The notes beneath the pieces were generated by a model. The model did no database searches. It was given only the letters and a program-made list of their open reading frames with translations, and was not told the origin of the DNA. This document shows, piece after piece, positions 46,461 to 55,738 of a stretch of 64,000 nt of DNA (position 1 is its first letter; every line of letters starts with the position of its first letter). Origin of the DNA: Microbacterium sp. PM5 (GTDB lineage Bacteria > Actinomycetota > Actinomycetes > Actinomycetales > Microbacteriaceae); contig NZ_CP022162.1 of the NCBI RefSeq assembly GCF_003293595.1, forward strand, positions 2,525,799 to 2,589,798. Reading direction: 5' to 3'. Both the position numbers and the translations under genes were made by a program.

Positions 46461-47603
46461 TCAGGCGGCGTGCTCTGCCGTCAGCCGGTAGCCCACGCCG
46501 CGCACGGTCTCGATGTACCGCGGGTTGGCGGGGTTGTCGCCGAGCTTTCGGCGGAGGTTGGTCATGTGTGCCTCGATCGCGCGCTTGTCGGCCTCGCCCA
46601 CGAAGTAGCTCGTCACGTACGACTCCCCGCGCAACACGAGGGTCAGATCGGCCTTGCTGCGCACCCGCCGTTTGGACTCCATGAGGGTCGCCAGCAGATC
46701 GAACTCGGTGCGAGTGAGCACCAGCTCCTGACCGGCGATCGCGGCAACGCGCTGCTCCGGGTTCACGGTGAGATCGCGGTGCGCGACCCAGCCGGGCCCG
46801 GTGTAGGCGACCACCTCACCGGCGGCCCCCGCCGTGGCGAGGGCGCTGCCGGGCGACTGGGGTCCGACGCTCGAGGGCACGACGATCGGCTGCGCCGGTG
46901 CGGCGGGTGCCGCCGCGGACGGAACGGGTGCGGCGGATGCCGGGGCTGTCTGCTCCTGCGGCTGCGCAGGCGCTGCGGAGGGCTGCACGCCGTCGAAGCT
47001 GTAGGGCGGGTCGGCCGGCGCGGCGGGAGGCCAGCCGGCGGGCTGGGCCTCGACCGGTGTCGGCCAGCCGGGGGCCTGCGTCGGATACCCGTACCCGGCG
47101 GCGGGAGCCTGCGGCATCCCGTAGTCGGGCACGCGCGGCGCGCCCGGACGCGCTCCGGGGAAGGACGGGCCGCCGACCTCCTGGCGCGGCGCGGCCACCT
47201 GCGGCGCGCCGCCGGCCGTGGCGCGCGGGCGGCGCAGGAGCGAGTCGATGCGAGCGCGCAGCTCGCGCGGGCGGAACGGCTTCACGATGTAGTCGTCGGC
47301 GCCGGAGCCGAGCCCGACGACGACGTCGGCCTCTTCCTCGAGGCCGGTGATCATGATGATGAACGTGTCGCTCTGCGCGCGGATGCGCCGCGCTGCCTCG
47401 AATCCGTCGATGCCGGGCATGTTCACGTCGAGAGTGGTGACGAGAGGCTGGTAGGAGAGCACCGCCCGCACGCCGTCGATGCCGTTGCCGACCGACACCG
47501 TCGAGAAGCCCGCGGCTTCGAGCACCTCGACGATGAGGTGACGGATGTCGGGATCATCCTCGATGATCACGGCGGTTTTCATCGGTAACGAAGGATCGGT
47601 CAT
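46461..47603 (-). CDS. OmpR-family response regulator with long Pro/Ala/Gln linker
   Basis: 380 residues from ATG 47603 (GGAGAG 11 nt upstream; internal ATG 47582 lacks a site). The receiver (about 8-125) has Asp16/Asp17, phospho-acceptor Asp59 (TLDVNMPG), Thr86 and Lys108 (IVKPF). A low-complexity linker of about 150 residues (about 127-275, Pro/Ala/Gln/Gly-rich) leads to a winged-helix Trans_reg_C domain (about 281-380, ending RGVGYRL). OmpR-type linkers are normally 5-20 residues. It has no adjacent kinase on the same strand; it could pair with one of the kinases at 52-56 kb. Confidence 0.9.
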   Translation of the reverse strand: MTDPSLPMKTAVIIEDDPDIRHLIVEVLEAAGFSTVSVGNGIDGVRAVLSYQPLVTTLDVNMPGIDGFEAARRIRAQSDTFIIMITGLEEEADVVVGLGSGADDYIVKPFRPRELRARIDSLLRRPRATAGGAPQVAAPRQEVGGPSFPGARPGAPRVPDYGMPQAPAAGYGYPTQAPGWPTPVEAQPAGWPPAAPADPPYSFDGVQPSAAPAQPQEQTAPASAAPVPSAAAPAAPAQPIVVPSSVGPQSPGSALATAGAAGEVVAYTGPGWVAHRDLTVNPEQRVAAIAGQELVLTRTEFDLLATLMESKRRVRSKADLTLVLRGESYVTSYFVGEADKRAIEAHMTNLRRKLGDNPANPRYIETVRGVGYRLTAEHAA

Positions 47604-47691
47604 GGTCCCGGGACTCTCCAGTAGGGGGGTGTGGAGCACGGTGCTGAGCCACAGTCTAGCCACGCCCCGTCGCGGCGGGATCGAGGCGGCG

Positions 47692-48723
47692 TCAGCGCAC
47701 GCCGCTGGTGAGTTCCGCGGCCGCGGCGGGCCACCACAACCCGGCCGCCGGACCGCCGTTGCAGACGCCGTCGCTCTCGCCCGGAGGCTTGATCCAGAGG
47801 TTGGTGTCCACGACGTCGTCGCCGAAGGTCCCGGTGGCATCGCCGACGCGCTGCCCGGCGGGGTTGCACCAGGTCGCCCCGGCGGTCGCGACGCCGTTGC
47901 GGGAGGTGTCGATGATGGCGTGGGTGCCCCCCAGCCGGTCCGAGAGGGCGTGCGCGTAGGCGAACTCGTCGTACGTCGACTGGTAGTTGGAGACGTTGGT
48001 GGCCACCCCGCGCACCCGGTCGATGATGCCCATCTGGCGAATGAGCTGGGCCATCTCGTCGGGGCTGTGCCAGGCGCTGTGTCCACCGTCGATGTAGATC
48101 CACGTCGCCGTCGACGAGAGGGCGTCGACCGCGCCCGAGAGGAAGCCGGCACGCGTCGCGACATCCCCGCACTCGCTGGTCAGGGCGATGCTGTCGGGTT
48201 CGAGGATGATGATCTTCTGCTCGTCGGGCGCCGTCTTCAGCGCCTTCCCGATCTCCGCGACCCAGCGGGGGTAGTCGGCGGGCGACAGGCCGCCGGCGGA
48301 GTGATTGCCGCAATCGCGGTCGGGCAGGCCGTAGACGACCATCGCCGTGGCGCGATTCTGATCGCGGGCCTGGGCGATGAGGTCCAGAACCGTTCCGCCG
48401 ACGGTTCCGATGGGATCCTGCTCAGGGGTCAGCCAGTAGGCGGTGGGCTGCCCGGCGAGGTAGGTCGTGCCGGCGGTGGCATCGTCATCCATCGGCAGGT
48501 TCTCGAGCGCGATCCGTGCCTTCGACTGCTGCGGCGCGATGACGGTCGTTCCGACGGCGGGCGGCTGGGCGAGCATGGCATGCACCCCCTGGGTGACGGC
48601 GATCCCCACCGCGGCGATCGCGCCCACCACGATCACGGCGGCGAGGACGATGACGGCGATGACGATTCCGCGTCTCGGCACGCGTCGAGGGGACAGGATG
48701 CGCCTGCGGGGGGAGGAGGACAC
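47692..48723 (-). CDS. Glycoside hydrolase family 6 glucanase, membrane-anchored
   Basis: 343 residues from GTG 48723; a minus-strand -10-like TACAGT ends 6 nt upstream, so probably leaderless. One N-terminal helix (about residues 19-48) anchors it with the catalytic domain outside. GH6 motifs: YGLPDRDCGNHSAGG with catalytic acid Asp137, IIILEPDSIAL, YIDGGHSAWHS, SNYQSTYDEFAYAHAL, IIDTSRNG and LWIKPPGESDG. GH6 enzymes cleave beta-1,4-glucan. Next to a GT2 synthase, a trimming role like that of the Streptomyces CslZ/BcsZ-type cellulases is plausible. Confidence 0.92.
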   Translation of the reverse strand: MSSSPRRRILSPRRVPRRGIVIAVIVLAAVIVVGAIAAVGIAVTQGVHAMLAQPPAVGTTVIAPQQSKARIALENLPMDDDATAGTTYLAGQPTAYWLTPEQDPIGTVGGTVLDLIAQARDQNRATAMVVYGLPDRDCGNHSAGGLSPADYPRWVAEIGKALKTAPDEQKIIILEPDSIALTSECGDVATRAGFLSGAVDALSSTATWIYIDGGHSAWHSPDEMAQLIRQMGIIDRVRGVATNVSNYQSTYDEFAYAHALSDRLGGTHAIIDTSRNGVATAGATWCNPAGQRVGDATGTFGDDVVDTNLWIKPPGESDGVCNGGPAAGLWWPAAAAELTSGVR

Positions 48724-48761
48724 GTCTGAACTGTACCGGTGCGGGGAGCGCGGGCGGCCGT

Positions 48762-49331
48762 TCAGAGGTCGTTGCGGTCGCGACGACGGCGAACGGCGAG
48801 GGCGACGAGCACGACCGCGCCGGCGAGGACGAGCGCTCCGCCGCCTACCCAGACGCCGACGAGCTGACCGCTGTCGCCGCCGGTGCGCGGAAGGCCGTCG
48901 GCGCCGGTGATCGACGCGCTGGCGGTACCGCCGGCCGAGCTGCGCGAGATCGCAGCGATGTTGTAGACGCCGCTCGCGGTCGCGGGCAGGACGATGCGGA
49001 CATCACCGAGGGCGCCGTTCGCGTCGGAGGTGCGTGTGGTGCTGCCCGTGCTGATGCCGAGGTGCACCATGGCGAACGACGTGTTCGCGCCGTCTTGCCC
49101 GGTGACGGTGATGGTGACCGGCTCATCGGCGCCGAACGTGCGCTCTGCGCAGGAGAACGACAGGGTGCCGCCGGCGGTGATGCTGGCCGGAGAGGTCGTG
49201 CACGAGTCGACCGGCGGGTAGATCGTGGAGGCGTGGGCCGCGTTCGGGGCGAGCGCGAGAACGACTCCCACCAGGGCCGCCCCCGCGGCGCGCGCCAGAC
49301 GGTCGGCGGTACGGCGGCGCGAGCGGGTCAT
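48762..49331 (-). CDS. Small LPXTG-anchored surface protein 2
   Basis: 189 residues from ATG 49331 (GGGAGA 8 nt upstream). Signal peptide ending near AAHA, a beta-sandwich domain with two Cys (SCTTSPAS, FSCAERTF), then the sorting signal LPRTGGD, helix and RRRRDR. The sorting region GGDSGQLVGVWVGGGALVLA closely matches that of the protein at 42696-43208. It starts about 65 bp downstream of the DUF4012 gene on the same strand. Function unknown. Confidence 0.85.
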   Translation of the reverse strand: MTRSRRRTADRLARAAGAALVGVVLALAPNAAHASTIYPPVDSCTTSPASITAGGTLSFSCAERTFGADEPVTITVTGQDGANTSFAMVHLGISTGSTTRTSDANGALGDVRIVLPATASGVYNIAAISRSSAGGTASASITGADGLPRTGGDSGQLVGVWVGGGALVLAGAVVLVALAVRRRRDRNDL

Positions 49332-49396
49332 GGAGCTTCTCCCTGCGGTGTGCACCAGACCGGGGACGAACCGGCCGAGCGTGCGATGCAGGGAGT

Positions 49397-51187
49397 CTAC
49401 CCTGCGCCGCAGGTGGCCACGACGACGGGAGCGCGCGCGGCATCCGCCGTCGGCGTGACGACGGCCTGGGCATCGCCGGCGGCGGTGTTCGCCCGGACGG
49501 TGACCGTCACGCCCGTGGATGCTCCCGGGGTGAGGTCGATGCCGAAGGTGAGCACCCGGCGTCCCTCGTGCACGCCGCCCGCGAAGCCGGCGCCGTTCGT
49601 GGCCGTCGCCCAGACGAGCTCGAAGCCTTGCGGCAGGTAGATGTTGCCGACGACCTCGGCGGCGCCCGGCGCCGTGCCGTAGACGCCGCCGCCGGTGATG
49701 TACTCCGGCAGCGCCGTTGCGGCGTCGGCGGGCGCGCGGCTGGTCAGGGTGAGCTGCAGGGTGAGCTGGCGGGGCGCGCTCTGCCCGCCTGGCCGGCACG
49801 ACGCCCAGGCGAGAGAGACGTCGGGGTCGATGTAGTAGCTCATCTTCGACCCGGTGCCGTCGTTCAGAAAGACGCCGAACCGTGCCGTGTGCGCGTCGGT
49901 GACCGGAAGCTGACCGGCCACGACGGTGCCGTCGATGATCGCCTGCTCGTCGGCGTGCGCGCTCCACGCGAGCAGGCGATGCTCTTCGCCGGCCCGGGTG
50001 AGGGCGGAGATGAGGCCGGATGCCGAGCCCCGCCCGTCGGCGAGGGCCTGGAAGACCGCGCCGGCCGCACCGGCGAAGAACGCGTCCTGATCGGCGGGCT
50101 TGGCGTACCGCAGGTACACCTCGTTGAGCAGCAGCGGGATCGCGTTGTCGGCGCTGAGGGCGTCGCCGCTCGGGAGCGCGACCGGGCCGGTGCTCTGCAG
50201 CAGGTACGACAGCACGACGGGGTCGATGGCGAGCACGCCGTCGACGTCGGTGCCTGTCGCGAACCGGTACATGTCTCGCGCGAGGGGGCCGTCGACCGTG
50301 AAGTCCGGAATCTGCGTGAGGTTGTGGAAGTACCGCGCCGGCTTGGTGTCGTAGATCTTCACGAGTTCATCGGGAAGCGCGACCACCGGAGTACGGATGT
50401 TTCGCGACAGTGCCGTCGCCGATTCAGTCCCGAGCAGCGTGAGTCTTCCGCCATCGGTCTTCAACAGCACCGCCGTTCCGGCGATGCCGCCCAGCGAACG
50501 CCACTCGGCGTTGTTCTGGACGAGCACGAGGTAGGTCCGCGGTCCGTTCCTACCGAGCATGTCGGGCAGCAGCCGCGACGTGCGCGACAGGGTGTCCACG
50601 GCGGTCGACACGGTCGAGAAGAGATCGTCGGCACGGTCGACGGCCGTGCCGACGACGCCGATCAGCGGGGTGCGGTCGATGTCCTGCACGGCGACGGCGG
50701 CGTCGGCTGCGCGCGTCGCGGCCTCCTGGGCGGGTGTCACGAGACCCGCGAGGACACTCGTGTCGAGGCGTCCGCCGACGGGGCGCAGGCCGTCGATCGA
50801 CACGTTCTGAGCGGCTGTGGCGAGGGGCAGCAGACTCTCCCGAAGGAGTTCGTCGGATGCCGTGGCGACCGTCCCGAACGCCGCCAGCTGCGGGCCGATC
50901 CACGGTGTGTGGCTGGCGAGCGCCCAGACGGGGTCGGAGGTGAGCTGGTGCGCCTCGGACGCGTCGGCGGCCAGCCGGGCCAGCGTCGGCGCGGCGGATG
51001 ACGGGTCGGCGGCCAGCGCCGCGGTGCTCTGCGCTGCTCCGGTCTGTATCCGCTGCAGATGCTGGTAGGCGAGGGCCCCGCGCACGCCCACCCACACGGC
51101 GATCACGACCGCCAGCAGCAGCAGACCAGCGACGGTCCACGCGAAGATGCGGCCCGCGGTGCGCGCCGGGCGGGGGAGTGCGCTCAC
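49397..51187 (-). CDS. DUF4012 membrane protein
   Basis: 596 residues. One N-terminal helix (about 14-37) and a large extracytoplasmic part with the DUF4012 core GPRTYLVLVQNNAEWRSLGG (about 214-235) and later SKMSYYIDPDV. GTG 51187 lies 6 nt after a minus-strand TAGGAT box, suggesting a leaderless mRNA. DUF4012 proteins are frequent in actinobacterial exopolysaccharide clusters; their activity is not established. It fits the surface-polymer theme of this region. Confidence 0.88.
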   Translation of the reverse strand: MSALPRPARTAGRIFAWTVAGLLLLAVVIAVWVGVRGALAYQHLQRIQTGAAQSTAALAADPSSAAPTLARLAADASEAHQLTSDPVWALASHTPWIGPQLAAFGTVATASDELLRESLLPLATAAQNVSIDGLRPVGGRLDTSVLAGLVTPAQEAATRAADAAVAVQDIDRTPLIGVVGTAVDRADDLFSTVSTAVDTLSRTSRLLPDMLGRNGPRTYLVLVQNNAEWRSLGGIAGTAVLLKTDGGRLTLLGTESATALSRNIRTPVVALPDELVKIYDTKPARYFHNLTQIPDFTVDGPLARDMYRFATGTDVDGVLAIDPVVLSYLLQSTGPVALPSGDALSADNAIPLLLNEVYLRYAKPADQDAFFAGAAGAVFQALADGRGSASGLISALTRAGEEHRLLAWSAHADEQAIIDGTVVAGQLPVTDAHTARFGVFLNDGTGSKMSYYIDPDVSLAWASCRPGGQSAPRQLTLQLTLTSRAPADAATALPEYITGGGVYGTAPGAAEVVGNIYLPQGFELVWATATNGAGFAGGVHEGRRVLTFGIDLTPGASTGVTVTVRANTAAGDAQAVVTPTADAARAPVVVATCGAG

Positions 51188-51209
51188 GCCACGATCCTAC
51201 GGGGAGGCG

Positions 51210-52319
51210 CTAGGCGATCACGCTCGCGCGCTCCCAGCGGTCGCCGCCGGCCAGCTGCGCCTCGTCGGCGGCGGCGGCGGCGGCCGTGATGAGGTCGTCG
51301 AGGTCGTAGCCGATGCGCGACACGCTCGCCCAGCCGATGCTGGCCGACAGGCGGACGGCGATCGATTGGTCGGTCGAGACGGTCGCCACACGCTCCAGCA
51401 ATGCACGCAGGAGGGGACGGACGGCGGCCTCATGGCGCGGCAGCAGAACGAGCATGCGCGAGGGTTCGAGCCGATCGAGATCGGCCTCGGCGGGGAAGAC
51501 GGCGGCGACGTCCGACGCGAAGCGCTCGAGGACACGGCTGTATGCCAGCGCGCTGGAGGCTTCGCGCAGCGCGATCGGGTCGTCGAGGCGAACGTCCAGC
51601 AGCGACCACCACGCGTCGTCGAATCGCTCCGCGCGGGCGAGTCGGTCACGTGCGATGACTCGGAAGCCGGCGACCGTCGCCGTCACCGAGGTCGGGTTCT
51701 CGGCCCGGGCGAGCAGCAGCAGCGTGGTCAAGGCGGTCACGAGCGTGATGGCCATGACCACCGGGGTGAAGTCCTCCGTCGGAGGGAGGTTGTCGACCAG
51801 GCGCAGGCGGTCGCCCACGAGGTCGGTGCAGAGCCACACCAGGGAGAACACCGCCACCAGGCCCGACGACAGGGCGAGCGGGACGATCACGCCGCGTGCT
51901 GCCGTGCGCACACCGACGAGTTCGATCGCCGTGGCTGCGGAGATCGCCGCGAACACGACGAGCTCGACGTTGCCGACCGCGTCTTCGGCGGCGGTGCCCG
52001 AGGTGAGCGCGACGGTCACGATGACCACGAGCGTCACACCGATCACCGCCGACAGCAGGATCGGTCGGCGCCCGCGGCGCGCGCGCAGGCCTACCCACAC
52101 GAGGCCCAGAGCGAGGAGCATGAGTCCGTCGCTGAGGGCGTCGAGCCAGGCGTTGTCGAGCAGATTGGCGCTGGTCTGCAGGTAGCTCGCGGCCATGGCG
52201 GCGATGAATCCGCTGGACCAGATCGCGGCCTCCCGCGACGGCCGCTGCAAGAACCCCAGCCCGATCATGATCGCGGTGCACAGCGTCGTCAAGGCGACCA
52301 TGACGGTCGAGATGCTCAT
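51210..52319 (-). CDS. Membrane protein with degenerate GGDEF-like domain
   Basis: 369 residues. About six or seven N-terminal helices (residues 5-205) resemble a MASE-type sensor. The C-terminus follows the GGDEF fold: a core strand-loop-strand ending MLVLLPRHE and the late motif ASIGWASV...DLDDLI...AADEAQLAGGDRW. The signature itself is LEPSR (residues 284-288) instead of GGDEF, so cyclase activity is very unlikely. ATG 52319 overlaps the stop of the upstream histidine kinase (ATGA), so the two are co-translated and probably work together. An effector-binding or interaction role is inferred. Confidence 0.75.
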   Translation of the reverse strand: MSISTVMVALTTLCTAIMIGLGFLQRPSREAAIWSSGFIAAMAASYLQTSANLLDNAWLDALSDGLMLLALGLVWVGLRARRGRRPILLSAVIGVTLVVIVTVALTSGTAAEDAVGNVELVVFAAISAATAIELVGVRTAARGVIVPLALSSGLVAVFSLVWLCTDLVGDRLRLVDNLPPTEDFTPVVMAITLVTALTTLLLLARAENPTSVTATVAGFRVIARDRLARAERFDDAWWSLLDVRLDDPIALREASSALAYSRVLERFASDVAAVFPAEADLDRLEPSRMLVLLPRHEAAVRPLLRALLERVATVSTDQSIAVRLSASIGWASVSRIGYDLDDLITAAAAAADEAQLAGGDRWERASVIA

Positions 52320-53971
52320 GCGCTGACCTCCGTCGTGCTCGGACGGTGAGAGCCCCGCAACGGCAGGCGGACGGTCGCGGTCGTGCCGGTGCCGAGCGTG
52401 CTCTCCAGAGTGATCGTTCCCGCATTCTCCTCGATGATCTGGCGGGCGATCGACATTCCCAGTCCGGTGCCCGCGATGCCGCTCGCGGTGGCGCTGCGCG
52501 CGCGGAAATAGGGGACGAAGACCCGCTCCAGATCGTCGGCCGCGATCCCGATGCCGGTGTCGGACACCCGCAGCACCGCGTCGTCGCCCTCTGCGGTGGT
52601 CATGACCTCGACGCTACCGCCGCGCGGGGTGTACTTGATCGCGTTGCTGATGAGGTTGTCGACGACCTGCCGCAGTCGGAAGCCGTCCCCGGTGATCGGC
52701 AGGGGGCGGTCGATGTTCGTCTGCAGGTCGATGTCGGAGGCGGCCGCGGCCGGGGCGAATGCGTCGGCCGTGGCCTCGGCGATCACCGACAGGTCGAACT
52801 GGTCGCTCATCTCCGGGGCGCGGTGGGAGTCGAGCAGCGATTTCGTGAGGGCCAGCATCCGTTCGGCGGCCCCCTCGATGACCGTCGCGTGCTCGCGCTG
52901 GGCCGGCGTGAGGTCTTCGGCGTCGAGCATGAGGTCGGCGTGACCGAGGATGACCGTGAGAGGGTTTCGCAGCTCGTGGGAGACGGCGCTGGTTGTCGCA
53001 CGCTGCTCTCGGCGCTCGCGCTCGGTGTCGGTGACGTCGTCGAGCTGGATGATGGAGACCTCCGTGTCGTCGTCGGTCTCGGTGCGCACCGTACGTCCGC
53101 GGATCGACATCGACAATGCGCGCCACTCTCCGCTGGCGTCGTACAGCCAGATCAGCTCGTTCTCGACCCGCTCGCCGCGGGCGGCGCGGGCGATGGAGGT
53201 CGCGTCGCGGGGAAGGGCGGTGCCGCGGTAGGCGTCGTACTCGACGGCGCGCGGCGGATGCCGGTAGTCGTCGTTGTCGTAGGCGTAGAGATGCCGGTAG
53301 GCGGCGTTGGCCAGGTCGATGTTCCCACGGTCGTCCACGCGGGCCAGCGCGGTGCTCACGGTGTCGAACAGTCCGTTGGCGCGGTCTTCGTGCACGCTCA
53401 TCCGCGCGACGGCACGGTCGAGCTGGCGGGATTGGCGCTGGATGAGCAGGCGGAACGCTCGGGTGCGACGGGCGCCCTGGTTCATGGCGATGCCGAGGAA
53501 GCCGAGTCCCAGCAGGACGATCATGATCTCCAGGGGCGACGTGAGCGGTGCCCCGGGAATCCACCAGCGCACGATCTGCAGCGCGAAGATGAGCCCGAGC
53601 GCGGCGACCACGGCAGCCATCGAGTAGTAGGTGGCCACCCACGCCATCGGGACGACCCACAGATATCCGAGCGTGTGGTCCGAGATGGCGAGCAGTCCGA
53701 TCGCGACGGCGTCGGCGAAGGGCAGCGCGAGGACGAGCTCGCGATGGCGGGCCCACGGCATCACCATCGCCCACGATGTGATCGCGCAGATCAGGGCGAG
53801 CCCCGTCAGCAGCGAGATGTCGCCGAAGAGCCGCGGATTGAGCAGCGTCACGCCCAGTGCGACCGCGACGGTGCTGAAGCCGACGATGAGCTGCCACTGC
53901 CACACGGACCTCACGACGGTGCCGATCAGCTGGCTGTCGGCCCATCGACTCTCGACGCGGGGGGTGGTCAT
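52316..53971 (-). CDS. Membrane PAS histidine kinase
   Basis: 551 residues. About five or six helices (residues 25-180), a PAS-like domain (about 200-325, GLFDTVSTALARVDDRGNID), HisKA with the phospho-acceptor His in SHELRNPLTVILGH, and HATPase with the N box DNLISNAIKYTPRGG and G boxes VSDTGIGI and GTGLGMSIA. Sensor input unknown. It overlaps the degenerate-GGDEF gene downstream and lies 19 bp below the next kinase on the same strand. Confidence 0.93.
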   Translation of the reverse strand: MTTPRVESRWADSQLIGTVVRSVWQWQLIVGFSTVAVALGVTLLNPRLFGDISLLTGLALICAITSWAMVMPWARHRELVLALPFADAVAIGLLAISDHTLGYLWVVPMAWVATYYSMAAVVAALGLIFALQIVRWWIPGAPLTSPLEIMIVLLGLGFLGIAMNQGARRTRAFRLLIQRQSRQLDRAVARMSVHEDRANGLFDTVSTALARVDDRGNIDLANAAYRHLYAYDNDDYRHPPRAVEYDAYRGTALPRDATSIARAARGERVENELIWLYDASGEWRALSMSIRGRTVRTETDDDTEVSIIQLDDVTDTERERREQRATTSAVSHELRNPLTVILGHADLMLDAEDLTPAQREHATVIEGAAERMLALTKSLLDSHRAPEMSDQFDLSVIAEATADAFAPAAAASDIDLQTNIDRPLPITGDGFRLRQVVDNLISNAIKYTPRGGSVEVMTTAEGDDAVLRVSDTGIGIAADDLERVFVPYFRARSATASGIAGTGLGMSIARQIIEENAGTITLESTLGTGTTATVRLPLRGSHRPSTTEVSA

Positions 53972-53990
53972 CGGTTCCTCATTCGGCAGT

Positions 53991-55661
53991 CTATTGATCC
54001 GCGTCGGCGACAGCTCTGCCGCTGCGGGGAAGCAGCAGGGTCGCCTTCGTGCCGTGTCCGGGCAGCGACACGATCATGACCTCCCCGCCGTTGCGTCGTG
54101 CGAGCATCCGGGCGATGGGCAGGCCCAGACCCGTCCCCGGGGTCGCACGGACCTCGGCCTGCTCGCCGCGGTAGAACGGGTCGAAGACCTGGGCGAGGGC
54201 GTCGGGCCCGATGCCCGGACCGGTGTCGCTGACGGTGAACATCACGTCGGCGGCGACACCCGAGATCTCGACACGGACGGCGCCGCCGGCCGGTGTGAAC
54301 TTGACGGCGTTGGACAGCAGGTTGCCCAGTGCGCGCGCGGCGTCGTCACGGTCGGCAAAGACCGCCATCTCCTCGGCGGTGTCGATGTCGACCTCGATGG
54401 AGCGCGCAGTGGCGCTGCTGGTGTGGTGCGCGACGACCTCGTGCACCAGGTCGGATGCCGCGATCTCGAGCGGTCGCGGTCGTTCGGCCTGGGTGCGGCT
54501 GAAGGCGAGGAGGTCGTCGAGCATGCCGGCCAACCGTCCGGTGTTGCGATGGATCGCGTCAACCCACGCACCGGCCTCGGCAGGCAGTTCGGCGTCGGAG
54601 AGCAGTTCGCTGTAACCGGCGATGATCGTGATGGGCGTGCGCAGCTCATGGCTGGTCGTGGAGAGGAAGTCCTGCCGCTGCCGTTCGAGGTCGTAGCGCA
54701 CCTGGACGGTGGCGGCGGTGGCACGCGCGGCTTCGGCGCTCTGCTCCGCGGAGTCGACCGCCGTGCGGGCGTTGCGCAGCGACTCGTTGCGTTCGGTGGT
54801 CGTCAGAACCGTGAAGATCGCGAGCGCGGCGACGAAGGCGGCGACCGTGATGGCGCGCTCGGTGGGGTCGATGCGGGCCGGGTCGAACACGCCCATGCTC
54901 AGCCGGCTGAACAGCATCGTCGTCAGCGCGACGACGAGGGCCTGGATCTGGGCGAACAGCGGCGGGAAACGCAGGGAGGCCCACGCCAACGGCACGAAGA
55001 CGAGGAATGCGAGCGGCAGAGGGCTGAGCGGCCCGATGCCCGCCGCGATGACGACGAGCATCACGAGGATCTGCGCCGCCGACTCGCCCGGACGAGAAGG
55101 CGGTTGCGGCTGCCCCTCGAAGAGCGCGAGAGGAACGATCAGCAGCACGGCCGACAGGTGGGACGCGCAGGTGATGATCGCCGAAGCGAGGGGTTCACCC
55201 TCGACGAGGGTGATGTTGATGAGCGCGATGAGCAGGGCGAAGACCATGGCGGAGACCGCGGACAGGGCGACGAACTGCACCGCGTCGGTGGTTGTGCGCA
55301 GGCGTGCATCTCGCCCCCCGCGCAGCAGCAGCCAGCCCAGCATCGCCGCTTCGATCGCGTTCGCCAGTCCGTACAGACCGCTGAGCTCGGCGGGTCGCCC
55401 CGCCACGAAGTTGCCGGCGGTCGTCGCGACGAGCACGACGCACACCGACACCGCGCGGCGATGCGGCGGCGCGCGCAGGACGAGCACGGCCGAGACGCCG
55501 GCCGCGGGCCACCACAGGGCTACCGGCACGCCGGGAACGGCGAAGCCGACCGCCACGATCGACAGCACGAAGATGAGCACTGCTCCGCCCAGCCAGAAGC
55601 CCAGGGTGCGCCACGCAGCTGTGGGGCGATCGACGGGGCGATCCACCCCGGAGGCTGTCAT
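53991..55661 (-). CDS. MASE1-like membrane histidine kinase
   Basis: 556 residues. A MASE1-type sensor of about eight helices (residues 20-290) contains the typical ALWWPAAGVSAVLVLRAP. A short coiled coil is followed by HisKA (SHELRTPITIIAGYSELL) and HATPase (GNLLSNAVKFTPAGGAVRVE, VSDTGPGI, GTGLGLPIA). ATG 55661 is 6 nt after a minus-strand TAGCGT box, so probably leaderless. It diverges from the stand-alone receiver gene at 55739, its likely partner. Confidence 0.93.
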   Translation of the reverse strand: MTASGVDRPVDRPTAAWRTLGFWLGGAVLIFVLSIVAVGFAVPGVPVALWWPAAGVSAVLVLRAPPHRRAVSVCVVLVATTAGNFVAGRPAELSGLYGLANAIEAAMLGWLLLRGGRDARLRTTTDAVQFVALSAVSAMVFALLIALINITLVEGEPLASAIITCASHLSAVLLIVPLALFEGQPQPPSRPGESAAQILVMLVVIAAGIGPLSPLPLAFLVFVPLAWASLRFPPLFAQIQALVVALTTMLFSRLSMGVFDPARIDPTERAITVAAFVAALAIFTVLTTTERNESLRNARTAVDSAEQSAEAARATAATVQVRYDLERQRQDFLSTTSHELRTPITIIAGYSELLSDAELPAEAGAWVDAIHRNTGRLAGMLDDLLAFSRTQAERPRPLEIAASDLVHEVVAHHTSSATARSIEVDIDTAEEMAVFADRDDAARALGNLLSNAVKFTPAGGAVRVEISGVAADVMFTVSDTGPGIGPDALAQVFDPFYRGEQAEVRATPGTGLGLPIARMLARRNGGEVMIVSLPGHGTKATLLLPRSGRAVADADQ

Positions 55662-55738
55662 ACGAGTACGCTAATGGCATTCGGGGGAAATCTAGCCAGG
55701 CTAGTTATCGAGGGGCTGAGTCGGTGGAGGACGCACCC

